Shown: one piece after another, positions 1 through 6,865 of the stretch | How positions within the stretch are numbered: the stretch's first letter is position 1 | Layout: every line of letters starts with the position of its first letter | NCBI GenBank assembly: GCA_045046905.1 | Contig: JASFYU010000048.1 | Coordinates: 1-10,404, forward strand | Direction of reading: 5' to 3' | Origin: JASFYU01 sp045046905 | GTDB taxonomy: Bacteria; Bacteroidota; Bacteroidia; Flavobacteriales; Flavobacteriaceae | DNA: 10,404 nt | Notes under the pieces: model-generated | The model's input: only the letters and a program-made list of their open reading frames with translations | Databases searched by the model: none | What the model was told of the DNA's origin: nothing | Program-made: the position numbers and the translations under genes

Positions 1-82
1 CGTCATATCGCCAACAAGAAACTTTCTTTTGACCTTGCCGGCCGCCAATGATAAATTACAAATATGCTACCCCTCGGTAGAG

Positions 83-110
83 CACGTAAACATGACCTAG
101 ATGTTACGTG
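83..110. repeat. Imperfect inverted repeat (hairpin with one bulge)
   Basis: The left arm CACGTAAACAT (83-93) and right arm ATGTTACGTG (101-110) pair over ten base pairs with one extra A in the left arm, around the seven-base loop GACCTAG. This can be read directly from the sequence. There is no T-tract after it on either strand, so it is not a canonical terminator. It could be a protein-binding palindrome, the end of a mobile element or an RNA hairpin, and the window does not decide among these. Confidence 0.55.
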
Positions 111-438
111 AAATGCTCCCTTGTGCTTGGTCGAGACAGCTTGGCAATGACGTATGCCGCCAAAATGTCTCCATATCGGTATTTCGATAAGATTAGGACT
201 ACAGTGGGCACAAGACATATAGACGTTATCAAAGAAGCACAACATCGTTTACAGAAAACTAGATTGCAGCATTGGCCAAAAGTCACTTGGCGCACTTGAA
301 GAGCATTGTGGCCAGCCAAAAAGAATAGAACGGTCTGTGCCTGTTGCCTATTAAGAAGGTTCGACGCTCAAAAAGATAAGAAGGCTTTCGATTGCGCCCT
401 ATATAGAGTGATGATAAAAATTCGGGGGCCTTTCCAAA

Positions 439-450
439 AAAAGGGCTGTT
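439..450 (+). repeat. 12-bp direct repeat, copy 1
   Basis: AAAAGGGCTGTT occurs here and again at 537-548, 98 bases later in the same orientation. The second copy sits in a small hairpin, GCCCT-AAA-AGGGC (532-544). The repeat is exact but short. It may be a chance match or a trace of a small duplication in decaying DNA. Confidence 0.35.
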
Positions 451-536
451 CAAAAGTTCTTTTGTAAAGATGAACAACCAGAAAGACCCTTAAAGGATTA
501 GGAGTTCCTTTATGAATATTTGCAATGGTTCGCCCT

Positions 537-548
537 AAAAGGGCTGTT
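537..548 (+). repeat. 12-bp direct repeat, copy 2
   Basis: This is the second exact copy of AAAAGGGCTGTT. It overlaps the right arm of the hairpin at 532-544 (GCCCT, loop AAA, AGGGC). No T-tract follows the hairpin, so it does not look like an intrinsic terminator. Confidence 0.35.
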
Positions 549-612
549 GAGGAAAATTTAAACGGACTCTTAATTCTTGACAAGATAGTTTCTATTTTTT
601 TAACTCTAATAA

Positions 613-1547
613 TTGATTTGTTATGGGTTTATATGCATTTTAAAAAAGACAAAAAGCATCTACAAAGCTATAGTCCGGTTTTTACGTGAAGATTGCTTTC
701 GAGGTGTTTTTTCATACCAGACCAATAAAACCGGAATATTGGTGCTAATTAGCGTGTTCTTTATTTCATACTTCTATGAACCCTTTGAAATAAGCTAAAC
801 TAGTCAAACAGGACAATGGATATCCATTGGCGGCTATGCCATCTGCTCATTTATTGGTTATAGTATGACGACTACTCTTTTTTCTCCCTACAGTAAAGAG
901 AAATGGACCAATTTTCAAGAAATATGTACCTATTTCACCTGCTTCCTAAGCATCGCTATTTTAATCTATGGGTATACCCTGTTCTGCAATAATATCCTCT
1001 TTCCAAAAATTTTAAAAATAGAGGTTGTCATTATTCAATCTCAAGAACTTTTTCGGAAAGTAATTATCGATACTTTTGCCGGAGGTTTTATAATTTATTA
1101 CGCATGTACGATTTGCTTAATTCTTATAAAAACCAAGATACTGCACAGCATAGGCTTACTGAAAAACACTACATCAAAAAAAATCGCGGTTCCTTAACCT
1201 TTATTGGGAAAAACAAAAATGAACATATAACCTTGGAAAGAGACACTTTCATATGTATCAAAAGTGAAGGGCACTATATTAAAATCTATTATTTATGTAC
1301 CAAGAACTATCAGGTAAAATATATGTTCCTAAGAAACGCCATGATAGAAATCAAAAACTAGACTACCGATTATTCCTCTATCTATGGATGACACAAATCA
1401 TTTTTCATCAATCTTGCTTATTTAAACTCAGTAATCGGGAATTCAAATAGAACCCATGTTTATTTAGAACATTTTTCAGATGTAATTCTCGTCTCAAAAA
1501 GTAAAATATCGTATTTAAAAGACATGAGGCTAAGAAAGGTAATCTGA
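613..1547 (+). pseudogene. Decayed membrane-anchored LytTR-family transcriptional regulator
   Basis: The remnants join into one protein of the Bacteroidota type with an N-terminal multi-helix membrane domain and a C-terminal LytTR DNA-binding domain. The frame starting at 613 reads a first helix ending in YEPFEIS, which matches the 'PFGI'-type end of helix 1 in this family, then hits TAA at 796-798. The same frame continues through further hydrophobic helices to a stop near 1197. The LytTR part lies one frame over, from about 1104 to 1547. It contains LTFIGKNKNEHITLE, then HYIKIYYL, then a K-S-F-F-I-N-L core, then LVSKSKISYLK near the end. That half is broken by TAG at 1359-1361 and TGA at 1389-1391. 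The frame switch lies close to an eight-A run (1176-1183), a likely slippage site. The true start is uncertain: ATG at 633 opens another frame, so an early frameshift is possible. Such regulators are usually paired with or near the genes they control; no obvious target is intact here. Confidence 0.82.
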
Positions 1548-1554
1548 ATCAACA

Positions 1555-1576
1555 ACCTCGACCCAAGGTACGAGGT
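1555..1576 (+). repeat. Hairpin just downstream of the LytTR pseudogene
   Basis: ACCTCGACC (1555-1563) pairs with GGT (1567-1569) and CGAGGT (1571-1576), leaving a three-base loop CAA and one bulged A at 1570. This gives nine base pairs, seen directly. It begins eight bases after the last stop of the pseudogene. No T-tract follows immediately, so a terminator role is possible but not typical. It may belong to a dispersed intergenic repeat together with the hairpin at 1611-1627. Confidence 0.5.
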
Positions 1577-1610
1577 ATGCTTCCGAAAAACATTTCTCAT
1601 TTCTAGGCAA

Positions 1611-1627
1611 GCCTGCTTACCGCAGGC
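1611..1627. repeat. GC-rich palindrome, probable dispersed intergenic repeat
   Basis: GCCTGC (1611-1616) and GCAGGC (1622-1627) form a perfect six-base-pair stem around TTACC, with AGG continuing to 1630. From memory, palindromes of the CCTGC...GCAGG type recur between genes in many flavobacterial genomes; that is recollection, not something this window shows. There is only one clear copy here. Confidence 0.5.
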
Positions 1628-2101
1628 AGGATAAACCTTTTAGAGCTATGGCCAGTGTTTAAAAAACATCAAATTCTACCCATAAATCGGTTTTTTGCAC
1701 TTCATATGGTCTATTTCATCGGGTCAAGATGGTTTCCTTTGCAAACCTATCTGCTTTATGTCGAACTCAGATCGAAAAGGCCAAGGAAATGCGAAGTGTA
1801 GGTATCAAAAGAACGAAACATTCGAGAATACACAAGATAAGATCCTTAAAATTCAGTGTCATATATCACGGCTATAGATAAAGAAGTGCGAAAAAAAAGA
1901 GTTCTTTTAGCCAAAATTAACTTCGAATGACCAGTTACATATGTAAGTAAAAAAATAATATTTTGCGCCAGTATAAAGGCCTTTTTGAGCTGCATGGCAG
2001 GGCTGGGGAGTGAAAAAAAATATGGATTCAAAAAAGGATTTTGAAGAAAATCACAATAACTCAAGACGAGTTTATTACCTTTAAATTCAGGTTTACCCTA
2101 T

Positions 2102-2737
2102 ATGAGAAAGAAATACTTTAGGTTTTTAGGGGCGTTACTCTTTGGTACACTCATGGTTATTTTAATGAGCAATTACACCATTACCAATGCAACGCAAGAA
2201 AAAACCTTTTCAAACATCGATGCTATTCCTAAAAATCGAGTAGGCATTGTACTGGGCACTTCAAAAAAACTAGTCGGCGGACAACCAAACCCCTATTACA
2301 CCTATAGGATAGAGGCCACCGTGCGACTATATCATTCAGGAAAAATCGAATTTGTGCTTGTTAGTGGTGATAATGCAAGCAAGTATTACAATGAGCCGGC
2401 AACATTTAAAAAAGACTTGGTAAAAGGCGGTATACCAAAAGAAAAAATTTTCTTAGACTATGCCGGTTTCAGAACTCTAGATTCTATGGTCAGGGCAAAG
2501 GAGGTTTTCGGATTGGACAGTGTTACGGTAATTTCTCAAAAATTTCATAATGAACGCGCTATTTATCTTGCTGAGAAAAAAGGACTTTCAGCCATTGGCT
2601 ATAATGCCAAGGACATTAATGGGCAACAGGGCTTTAAAGTACAATTCCGAGAATACTTTGCCCGGGTCAAGGTATTTATCGATTTAATGTTCAATACGCA
2701 GCCCAGATTTTTTGGCGATAAAATAGAAATTAAATAA
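2102..2737 (+). CDS. sanA: SanA-type DUF218 (ElyC/SanA/YdcF) envelope protein
   Basis: This 211-residue protein has one N-terminal membrane helix (about residues 8-24) followed by a DUF218 domain, the usual SanA layout and length. Family signatures run in order: VLGTSK (50-55), PNPYYTYRIEA (62-72), SGDN (88-91), YYNEP (95-99), DYAGFRTLDSMVRAKEVFG (119-137), SQKFHNERA (145-153) and REYFARVK (183-190). SanA proteins are anchored in the inner membrane with the domain on the outer face. In enterobacteria sanA is linked to envelope permeability (vancomycin exclusion at high temperature). The biochemical activity is not established, so the role here is by family only. The ATG at 2102 is chosen because the membrane helix follows directly. 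There is no clear Shine-Dalgarno site, which is common in Bacteroidota. The gene appears to stand alone: about 500 non-coding bases follow. Confidence 0.93.
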   Translation: MRKKYFRFLGALLFGTLMVILMSNYTITNATQEKTFSNIDAIPKNRVGIVLGTSKKLVGGQPNPYYTYRIEATVRLYHSGKIEFVLVSGDNASKYYNEPATFKKDLVKGGIPKEKIFLDYAGFRTLDSMVRAKEVFGLDSVTVISQKFHNERAIYLAEKKGLSAIGYNAKDINGQQGFKVQFREYFARVKVFIDLMFNTQPRFFGDKIEIK

Positions 2738-3241
2738 TCTTCCTAGTCCAAAGCTTGCCACTACAACACAGGCTACTCTTTTTTTGATTCAAGCATCGGT
2801 GCTGCTTTCGTGTCAGTAGACAGGCAAATCATCACCTAGAGTATTTTACCCCTCTTTATTCTTATCAGCAAGCTTCACCCCAGTTCGAAGACCCTAGTGT
2901 TCGATAGGGGCATTCATTCTCATGTTCCTATCACCTTTTTCGATGTATGCTTTCGATTCGTGGAATCATATCAGGCCTTTTATGCCCTAACGATATCAAT
3001 AACCACCAAATACATACGCAAAAACCTTAAAAACGGGATTTTGAATTGAAAATACTAGGAGATAAATCGGCTAAAGAGCAGCTTTTTACGCTGAGGTGTT
3101 TTTAGGGTCTCGTACGTTCATCGAGCATTTTTTGCATTTTATCCGAGCGGTTGCACTTTACCGAAAATAGGGGGTTCTTGAACGATTCAGGACCCCCCGA
3201 AATACGCTTGCCAGAGTTATTATTATAACAAAAAGCAAGTC
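2738..3241. other. Intergenic stretch between sanA and the small exported peptide
   Basis: No gene is supported on either strand. A small stem CCCTA/TAGGG lies at 2892-2909 and a strong bulged hairpin at 3170-3197. A frame around 3031-3225 reads like protein for about 24 codons but has no start, is cut by TAG at 3103-3105, and ends at 3228; it may be chance or a gene fossil. No intrinsic terminator with stem plus T-run was found after sanA. Confidence 0.5.
3170..3197 (+). promoter_or_regulatory. Strong bulged hairpin in the leader of the small exported peptide gene
   Basis: GGGGGTTC (3170-3177) pairs with GGACCCCC (3190-3197), with one G-T pair. After a single bulged T (3178), TGAA (3179-3182) pairs with TTCA (3186-3189) around the three-base loop CGA. 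That is twelve base pairs with one bulge. It ends 44 bases before the ATG at 3242. No T-run follows, which argues against an intrinsic terminator. A weak partial promoter match (TTTG at 3131-3134 and GCACTTTA at 3153-3160) would place the transcript start near the foot of this hairpin. If that is right it would be a 5' mRNA stabilising or regulatory structure; this part is inference. Confidence 0.45.
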
Positions 3242-3460
3242 ATGAAAACCATCGCAACTTTAATCTTTATTCTTTTTATCGGAGTAGCCGCCCAGGCTCA
3301 AGACGCTTCTGAAGAAGTTAAGATTGAAACTGCTGAGATGACAATCGCTACTCCTGTCGCTAAGGAGAACAGTGTTGCTCGTCTTTATAAATTCAAAAAT
3401 TCTAAAGTAAAGAAAGCACTTTCTTTTACCACAAAAAGAAACAAGGCTAAATTGGCTTAA
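3242..3460 (+). CDS. Small exported peptide, conserved in Flavobacteriia, function unknown
   Basis: The 72-residue product starts with a clear signal peptide: Lys at position 3, a hydrophobic core (about 4-15) and a cleavage region AAQAQ (16-20) before an acidic segment DASEEVKIETAE (21-32). The mature peptide is about 52 residues. Its C-terminal half is strongly basic: SVARLYKFKNSKVKKALSF (44-62) followed by TTKRNKAKLA to the end. I recall similar short secreted proteins, with the same NxVARLY...KNSxVKK...TKRNKAKLA ending, as hypothetical proteins in many Flavobacteriia; the function is not known to me. There is no lipobox Cys and no second membrane helix, so the peptide is probably periplasmic or released. 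The gene stands alone after a structured leader (3170-3197), 102 bases before the Nramp-like gene. The start is set by the signal peptide. Confidence 0.82.
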   Translation: MKTIATLIFILFIGVAAQAQDASEEVKIETAEMTIATPVAKENSVARLYKFKNSKVKKALSFTTKRNKAKLA

Positions 3461-3562
3461 GGCACAGTACTCTTTTCCTAAATAATTATCTAGACCCTTT
3501 TACGCTAAACCCGGATCAACCTTTACATATATCTTTTTTTAGCTAAATAACCAACCCTATTC

Positions 3563-4819
3563 ATGTTAAAAGCTAAAACACTTCTTCGAAACCTTGGGCC
3601 AGGCCTACTTTTTGCCAGTATGGCCATAGGTATCTCACATCTGGTATTATCAACAAAAGCGGGGGCACAATACGGCTGGATCATGGTCTTACCTATAATC
3701 CTTGCCAATATTCTCAAGTATCCCTTTTTTGAATTCGGAATACGATACACGAATATCACCAACAAAACCCTGATCGAAGGCTACCTAAACAGAGGAAAAG
3801 GATATTTATGGTTTTACGCTTTTATAACCCTAATCACCACCTTCACCATTCTGGCTGCATTGTACACCGTCACGGCCGGACTGTTCATCAACCTGTTTAA
3901 AATAACCGATATTTCAATAGGTATGGTCGCACTCGGCCTATTTATACTCATTGGTTCTTTACTAATTATTGGAAAATACAAATTCCTCGAAAATTCACTA
4001 AAATGGGTTGTGAGCCTTCTATTTATAGCACTTCTTGCAACCACGGTCTTGGTCGTCTTAAAAGGTCAGGTCGAGGAAGTTTCCAATTTTAAACCTACCC
4101 CTATTTTTAATGAAATGGGAATCTTGTTTCTTATTGGATTGATAGGTTGGATGCCAACAACTGTAGAAGCCTCAAGTTGGATAAGTCTATGGAGCATTGA
4201 AAAATGGAGAACAGAAGGCTATAAACCCTCTTTAAAAGAAGCATTACAAGAATTTAAAATCGGCTATTTTATGACGGCAATCTTGGCCATTTTCTTTATG
4301 GTGGTCGGATGGATGACCCTCTACGGAACCCATACCAAGCTTAGTGGTAATGCCATAACTTTTGCTGATCAGATAATACAGCTATTCACGACCCATATAG
4401 GGCAATGGGCCTATATTTTTATAGCTGTCGCTGCCTTCGCAACCATGTTCAGTAGCTGTATGACCGCTCATGATGCAATAACACGGGTAAGCCTTGATAT
4501 TATAGATTTGTTGTCTCCAAAGGTAAAGCTTCAAAAAAAGAAAGGGCTCTTCGCTCTTGGAGTCATTGTTTTAGCCCTTGTTAATTTAATTGTTATCACG
4601 GTATTCTCTGCGAATATGGGCCAATTGGTCGCTTTGGCTACTTTTGTCTCCTTTATGGTGGCACCTATTGTCGGCTATATGAACCTTAAAAATGTAATGA
4701 GTGATGACCTGCCTGAAGTGCATAAACCTAAAAAGGGACTGCGGATACTTACCGCTATAGGAATTGTTTTTCTTTCTCTCTTTTCTATTTTCTATTTTTG
4801 GATGGTAATTTTTCAATAA
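3563..4819 (+). CDS. Divergent Nramp/SLC11-family transporter lacking the DPGN motif
   Basis: This 418-residue membrane protein of about eleven helices has the Nramp opening LGPGLLF (11-17) and the later TKAGAQYGW (31-39) that in typical members follows the first helix. In canonical Nramp proteins GPG is followed after eight residues by DPGN, whose Asp and Asn bind Mn2+ or Fe2+. Here that position reads GISH (23-26), so both ligands are absent. In helix 6 the usual A-T-V-M-P-H reads I-G-W-M-P-T (194-199): the Met and Pro remain, while Ala and His do not. It probably keeps the fold but has an altered site, so the substrate (another divalent ion, or something else) cannot be named. The ATG at 3563 is favoured because GPG then falls near residue 12, as in the family. 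It is convergent with the OmpA gene and separated from it by 98 bases, so no operon partner is evident. Confidence 0.85.
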   Translation: MLKAKTLLRNLGPGLLFASMAIGISHLVLSTKAGAQYGWIMVLPIILANILKYPFFEFGIRYTNITNKTLIEGYLNRGKGYLWFYAFITLITTFTILAALYTVTAGLFINLFKITDISIGMVALGLFILIGSLLIIGKYKFLENSLKWVVSLLFIALLATTVLVVLKGQVEEVSNFKPTPIFNEMGILFLIGLIGWMPTTVEASSWISLWSIEKWRTEGYKPSLKEALQEFKIGYFMTAILAIFFMVVGWMTLYGTHTKLSGNAITFADQIIQLFTTHIGQWAYIFIAVAAFATMFSSCMTAHDAITRVSLDIIDLLSPKVKLQKKKGLFALGVIVLALVNLIVITVFSANMGQLVALATFVSFMVAPIVGYMNLKNVMSDDLPEVHKPKKGLRILTAIGIVFLSLFSIFYFWMVIFQ

Positions 4820-4917
4820 TACTTGTCGCCAAAAAATCAGAACCTCTTTTTAAGAAAAGCAAAAACCTCGGGGCAGCCCTGTCTTTGCCGTCAGGAAGGC
4901 TCACGAAGCATAAGAAC
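4820..4917. other. Short convergent intergenic region
   Basis: This 98-base gap lies between the Nramp-like gene (plus) and the OmpA gene (minus), so both transcripts should end here. The only stems I see are weak, for example CTTTT/AAAAG near 4850-4862 and a GGGC-AG-CCC element around 4871-4879. Read on the minus strand, the latter is followed by a short T-run (GAGGTTTTTG), which could make it part of the terminator of the adhesin operon. The support is thin. Confidence 0.3.
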
Positions 4918-6852
4918 TTATAGAATTAATTTATCATAGTTAGCAACTACAATATATGTTCTAAGGTTTTGTTTGTGTAAAAATTCCAAACAGTAGACCC
5001 CATTAGTACAATTATTCCGGATTCTTTCCTCACCATGACCAACAGCACCAACAATATTGGAGGCCGCTACCCCTTTACTGAATAGATACCCCTTAATAGC
5101 ATCAGATCGTTTTTGAGAAATTCTTTTGTTCGACGCATTACTGCCCCGACTATCAGTATGGCTTTCTATACGCAATTTTATTCTTGGGAATCGTTGCACA
5201 GCATCTACAATTTTATCAAGCTCGGTAGCAATTTCAGGGCTTATATCAATTTTACCACTGGCAAAAAAGAAGTTGTTCAATTTAAGCACGGGCAGGCCTT
5301 CTTTTTTAACAACAATATCATCTAAGAATACCATTTTGATATCCAAAGCAATCTTTTGAAACGCTTCAAGTCCTTTTTTATCATACACCTCATAAAAAGA
5401 TGAATGTCTTTCTTTTATAACCTCAACTACAATATTATCTCGCCAAGGAATTTCTAATTGATACTCCCCATCATCATTGGTAACAACTTCTTTGATGAGC
5501 TTCTTATCAGCACTCAATACCCGAATAGATGCATTTTCTATTCCAGCTCCTGAAGGTTTTGCAACAATACCCCTTAAAATTAAGGTCTTAAGCCCTGGCA
5601 CTGAAGTGGTCGTAAAGCCATAGATATCATCACCTCCTTTACCACCCATTCTGTTCGATGCAAAATAACCCAAAAACTGGTCTGACTTGCTTTTAATAAT
5701 AAAACCAAAATCATCAGAGGTGGAGTTGATTCCACTGCCTAAATTTACCGGAATACTAAAGGTGTCATTCGCTTGAACATTCGATTTATAAATATCCATA
5801 CCGCCCAAACCATAAAAAATATCGGAAGAAAAGTACAGGCTATTCTCGAAAATATAGGGTGCTATCTCATTGCCTGGTGAGTTAATCTTAGGGCCCAAAT
5901 TTATGGGGCTAGACATAATCTGCCCGTTATTGGTATGTACAAAATAAATATCGGTGCCGCCGTAACCCCCTTCAAAATTAGCGGCAAAAAATAGTCGCTC
6001 CGTTGCTTCTTGATAAAAAGGGTAATAAAACGAAGTACTCAAGTCTTTTAATAAAAGTCTAAACCCTCCATCAGCGTCTACCATTCCGATTGCTAATGCA
6101 TTTTTTCCGTTTTCATCAAAAGAAAGTAATCCGTCTTCAACATTTGAAAGTATGTAGAATATTCGCCCCAAAGCTTCTGAATAATAGGGGGTCGACTTGT
6201 GATACTTAGACTTTGGTATATGGTCAAGTGGGCTTGAATTTACTACTATATTTCCGTCCGAATTTATTCTAGCTACATAAATATCCAAATAGGCTTCCTG
6301 AGCTGGCCCATACATCTTTTTTGACTTTTGAATACGGCCACTACTAAAAAGTAGTTTTTCTTTATAAAAGGTAGGTGAAAAATCTGATTGGGCACTATTG
6401 CCATTGACATTGAAAACCTGAAAACTCGACTCCTCTGTATTACTGGCTTCCAACAGCTCAAAATTAAAATCGGCGTTTTCGACCAGTTCGCTCGAAAGTG
6501 ATTCACTTTTTGATTTGAGGAATGCCTTTACCCTTTCCTTTCCAGAGGTCTTCGACAGACTCTGTAACATCTTATTGAAACGATGAACAGACATGATCGT
6601 ATCTCTTTTATTTATATCCAAGTATATATCCGAGGCCTTCTTATAGTTGCCAATTTGAAAATAGGAATCCGCCAAATTTAAAGATTGGTGGTTAGTCATC
6701 AATTTTCCTTTTGCAACTTGCTTTTGGTATTCAACAATAGCCTCGGTATAAGCATATCCGTAAAAATACTTATCAGCTTTTGATAATTTTTCTTGTGCCA
6801 ATACAGTGCCTGTGGCAATCAAAAATAACAGTATAAAGATTCTTAGTTGCAT
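4918..6852 (-). CDS. PorE-like OmpA-family protein (TPR, beta-propeller, CRD-like, OmpA)
   Basis: The 644-residue exported protein has four parts: a signal peptide (1-20, ending VLAQ), a TPR-like helical region (about 22-120, with YTEAIVEYQKQ and YKKASDIYLDI), a PD40/WD40-like propeller (about 155-415, with repeated GGTDIY, GGMDIY and GGDDIY strands), a carboxypeptidase-regulatory-like fold (about 424-510, DDGEYQLEIP) and a C-terminal OmpA domain (about 523-636). In the OmpA domain HTDSRG (565-570) and the N-x-R-I-S-x-K-R segment ending at Arg582 keep the Asp and Arg that hold peptidoglycan. This order matches PorE of the Porphyromonas T9SS and flavobacterial OmpA proteins next to PorP/SprF genes. 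The likely role is to anchor the secretion or adhesin assembly to the cell wall. Unlike lipoprotein PorE, no lipobox Cys is present. A longer frame reaches 6933, but the start at 6852 has the signal peptide directly after it and an AGAGGA site, and avoids overlap with the upstream gene. Confidence 0.9.
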   Translation of the reverse strand: MQLRIFILLFLIATGTVLAQEKLSKADKYFYGYAYTEAIVEYQKQVAKGKLMTNHQSLNLADSYFQIGNYKKASDIYLDINKRDTIMSVHRFNKMLQSLSKTSGKERVKAFLKSKSESLSSELVENADFNFELLEASNTEESSFQVFNVNGNSAQSDFSPTFYKEKLLFSSGRIQKSKKMYGPAQEAYLDIYVARINSDGNIVVNSSPLDHIPKSKYHKSTPYYSEALGRIFYILSNVEDGLLSFDENGKNALAIGMVDADGGFRLLLKDLSTSFYYPFYQEATERLFFAANFEGGYGGTDIYFVHTNNGQIMSSPINLGPKINSPGNEIAPYIFENSLYFSSDIFYGLGGMDIYKSNVQANDTFSIPVNLGSGINSTSDDFGFIIKSKSDQFLGYFASNRMGGKGGDDIYGFTTTSVPGLKTLILRGIVAKPSGAGIENASIRVLSADKKLIKEVVTNDDGEYQLEIPWRDNIVVEVIKERHSSFYEVYDKKGLEAFQKIALDIKMVFLDDIVVKKEGLPVLKLNNFFFASGKIDISPEIATELDKIVDAVQRFPRIKLRIESHTDSRGSNASNKRISQKRSDAIKGYLFSKGVAASNIVGAVGHGEERIRNNCTNGVYCLEFLHKQNLRTYIVVANYDKLIL

Positions 6853-6859
6853 AGTAACA

Positions 6860-6865
6860 TCCTCT
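6860..6865 (-). promoter_or_regulatory. Ribosome-binding site of the PorE-like gene
   Basis: On the minus strand AGAGGA lies seven bases before the ATG at 6852-6850 and directly after the stop codon of the PorP/SprF gene (6868-6866). It is the best Shine-Dalgarno match in the window and decides the start of the OmpA-family gene over the upstream in-frame ATG. Confidence 0.65.

Larger units (their letters stand above)
1..612. other. Gene-poor stretch at left edge
   Basis: No reading frame here resembles a protein family I recognise. The open frames on both strands are under 85 codons and overlap each other, and their translations are rich in Cys, His and Arg without domain character. Visible structure is limited to a bulged inverted repeat at 83-110, a small hairpin at 532-544 and a 12-base direct repeat (439-450 and 537-548). 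The first 350 bases look less AT-rich than the following 250. It may be intergenic DNA or a gene too decayed to read. The end of a gene lying to the left could also fall here, but I see no frame that supports this. Confidence 0.5.
1548..2101. other. Non-coding stretch between LytTR pseudogene and sanA
   Basis: No convincing gene is present. Two hairpins lie in the first 80 bases (1555-1576 and 1611-1627). Plus-strand frames of 50 codons (1729-1881) and 20 codons (2022-2084) can be opened but match nothing I recognise and have no clear ribosome-binding site. The minus-strand frame across 1846-2064 is also unconvincing. The stretch must hold the promoter of sanA, but I could not identify boxes with the Bacteroidota spacing (TTTG, about 19 bases, TAnnTTTG). 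Confidence 0.5.

Noticed and set aside
3..583. Overlapping short open frames on both strands at the left end
   Set aside because: All are under 85 codons and conflict with each other. They lack family motifs and recognisable start signals, and their residue content (many Cys, His, Arg) looks non-coding.
1729..1881. 50-codon plus-strand frame (MVSFANLSALCRTQIEKAK...)
   Set aside because: It has some protein-like character but no ribosome-binding site, no recognised domain and no partner gene. It lies in decaying DNA, so it was kept only as a remark.
2039..2083. Possible sanA promoter: TTTTG at 2039-2043 and TACCTTTA at 2076-2083
   Set aside because: The boxes are about 32 bases apart; Bacteroidota promoters need about 19-20. 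The match is probably chance.
2022..2084. 20-codon frame MDSKKDFEENHNNSRRVYYL before sanA
   Set aside because: It is too short to judge and has no supporting signal. The length is within chance.
3031..3228. Protein-like reading beginning KRDFELKILGDK between sanA and the small peptide gene
   Set aside because: It has no start codon, a stop just upstream (3028-3030) and an internal TAG at 3103-3105, and no family was recognised.
3528..3540. TATATCTTTT as a promoter box for the Nramp-like gene
   Set aside because: No TTTG box lies at the right distance upstream, and T-rich runs are common in this DNA.
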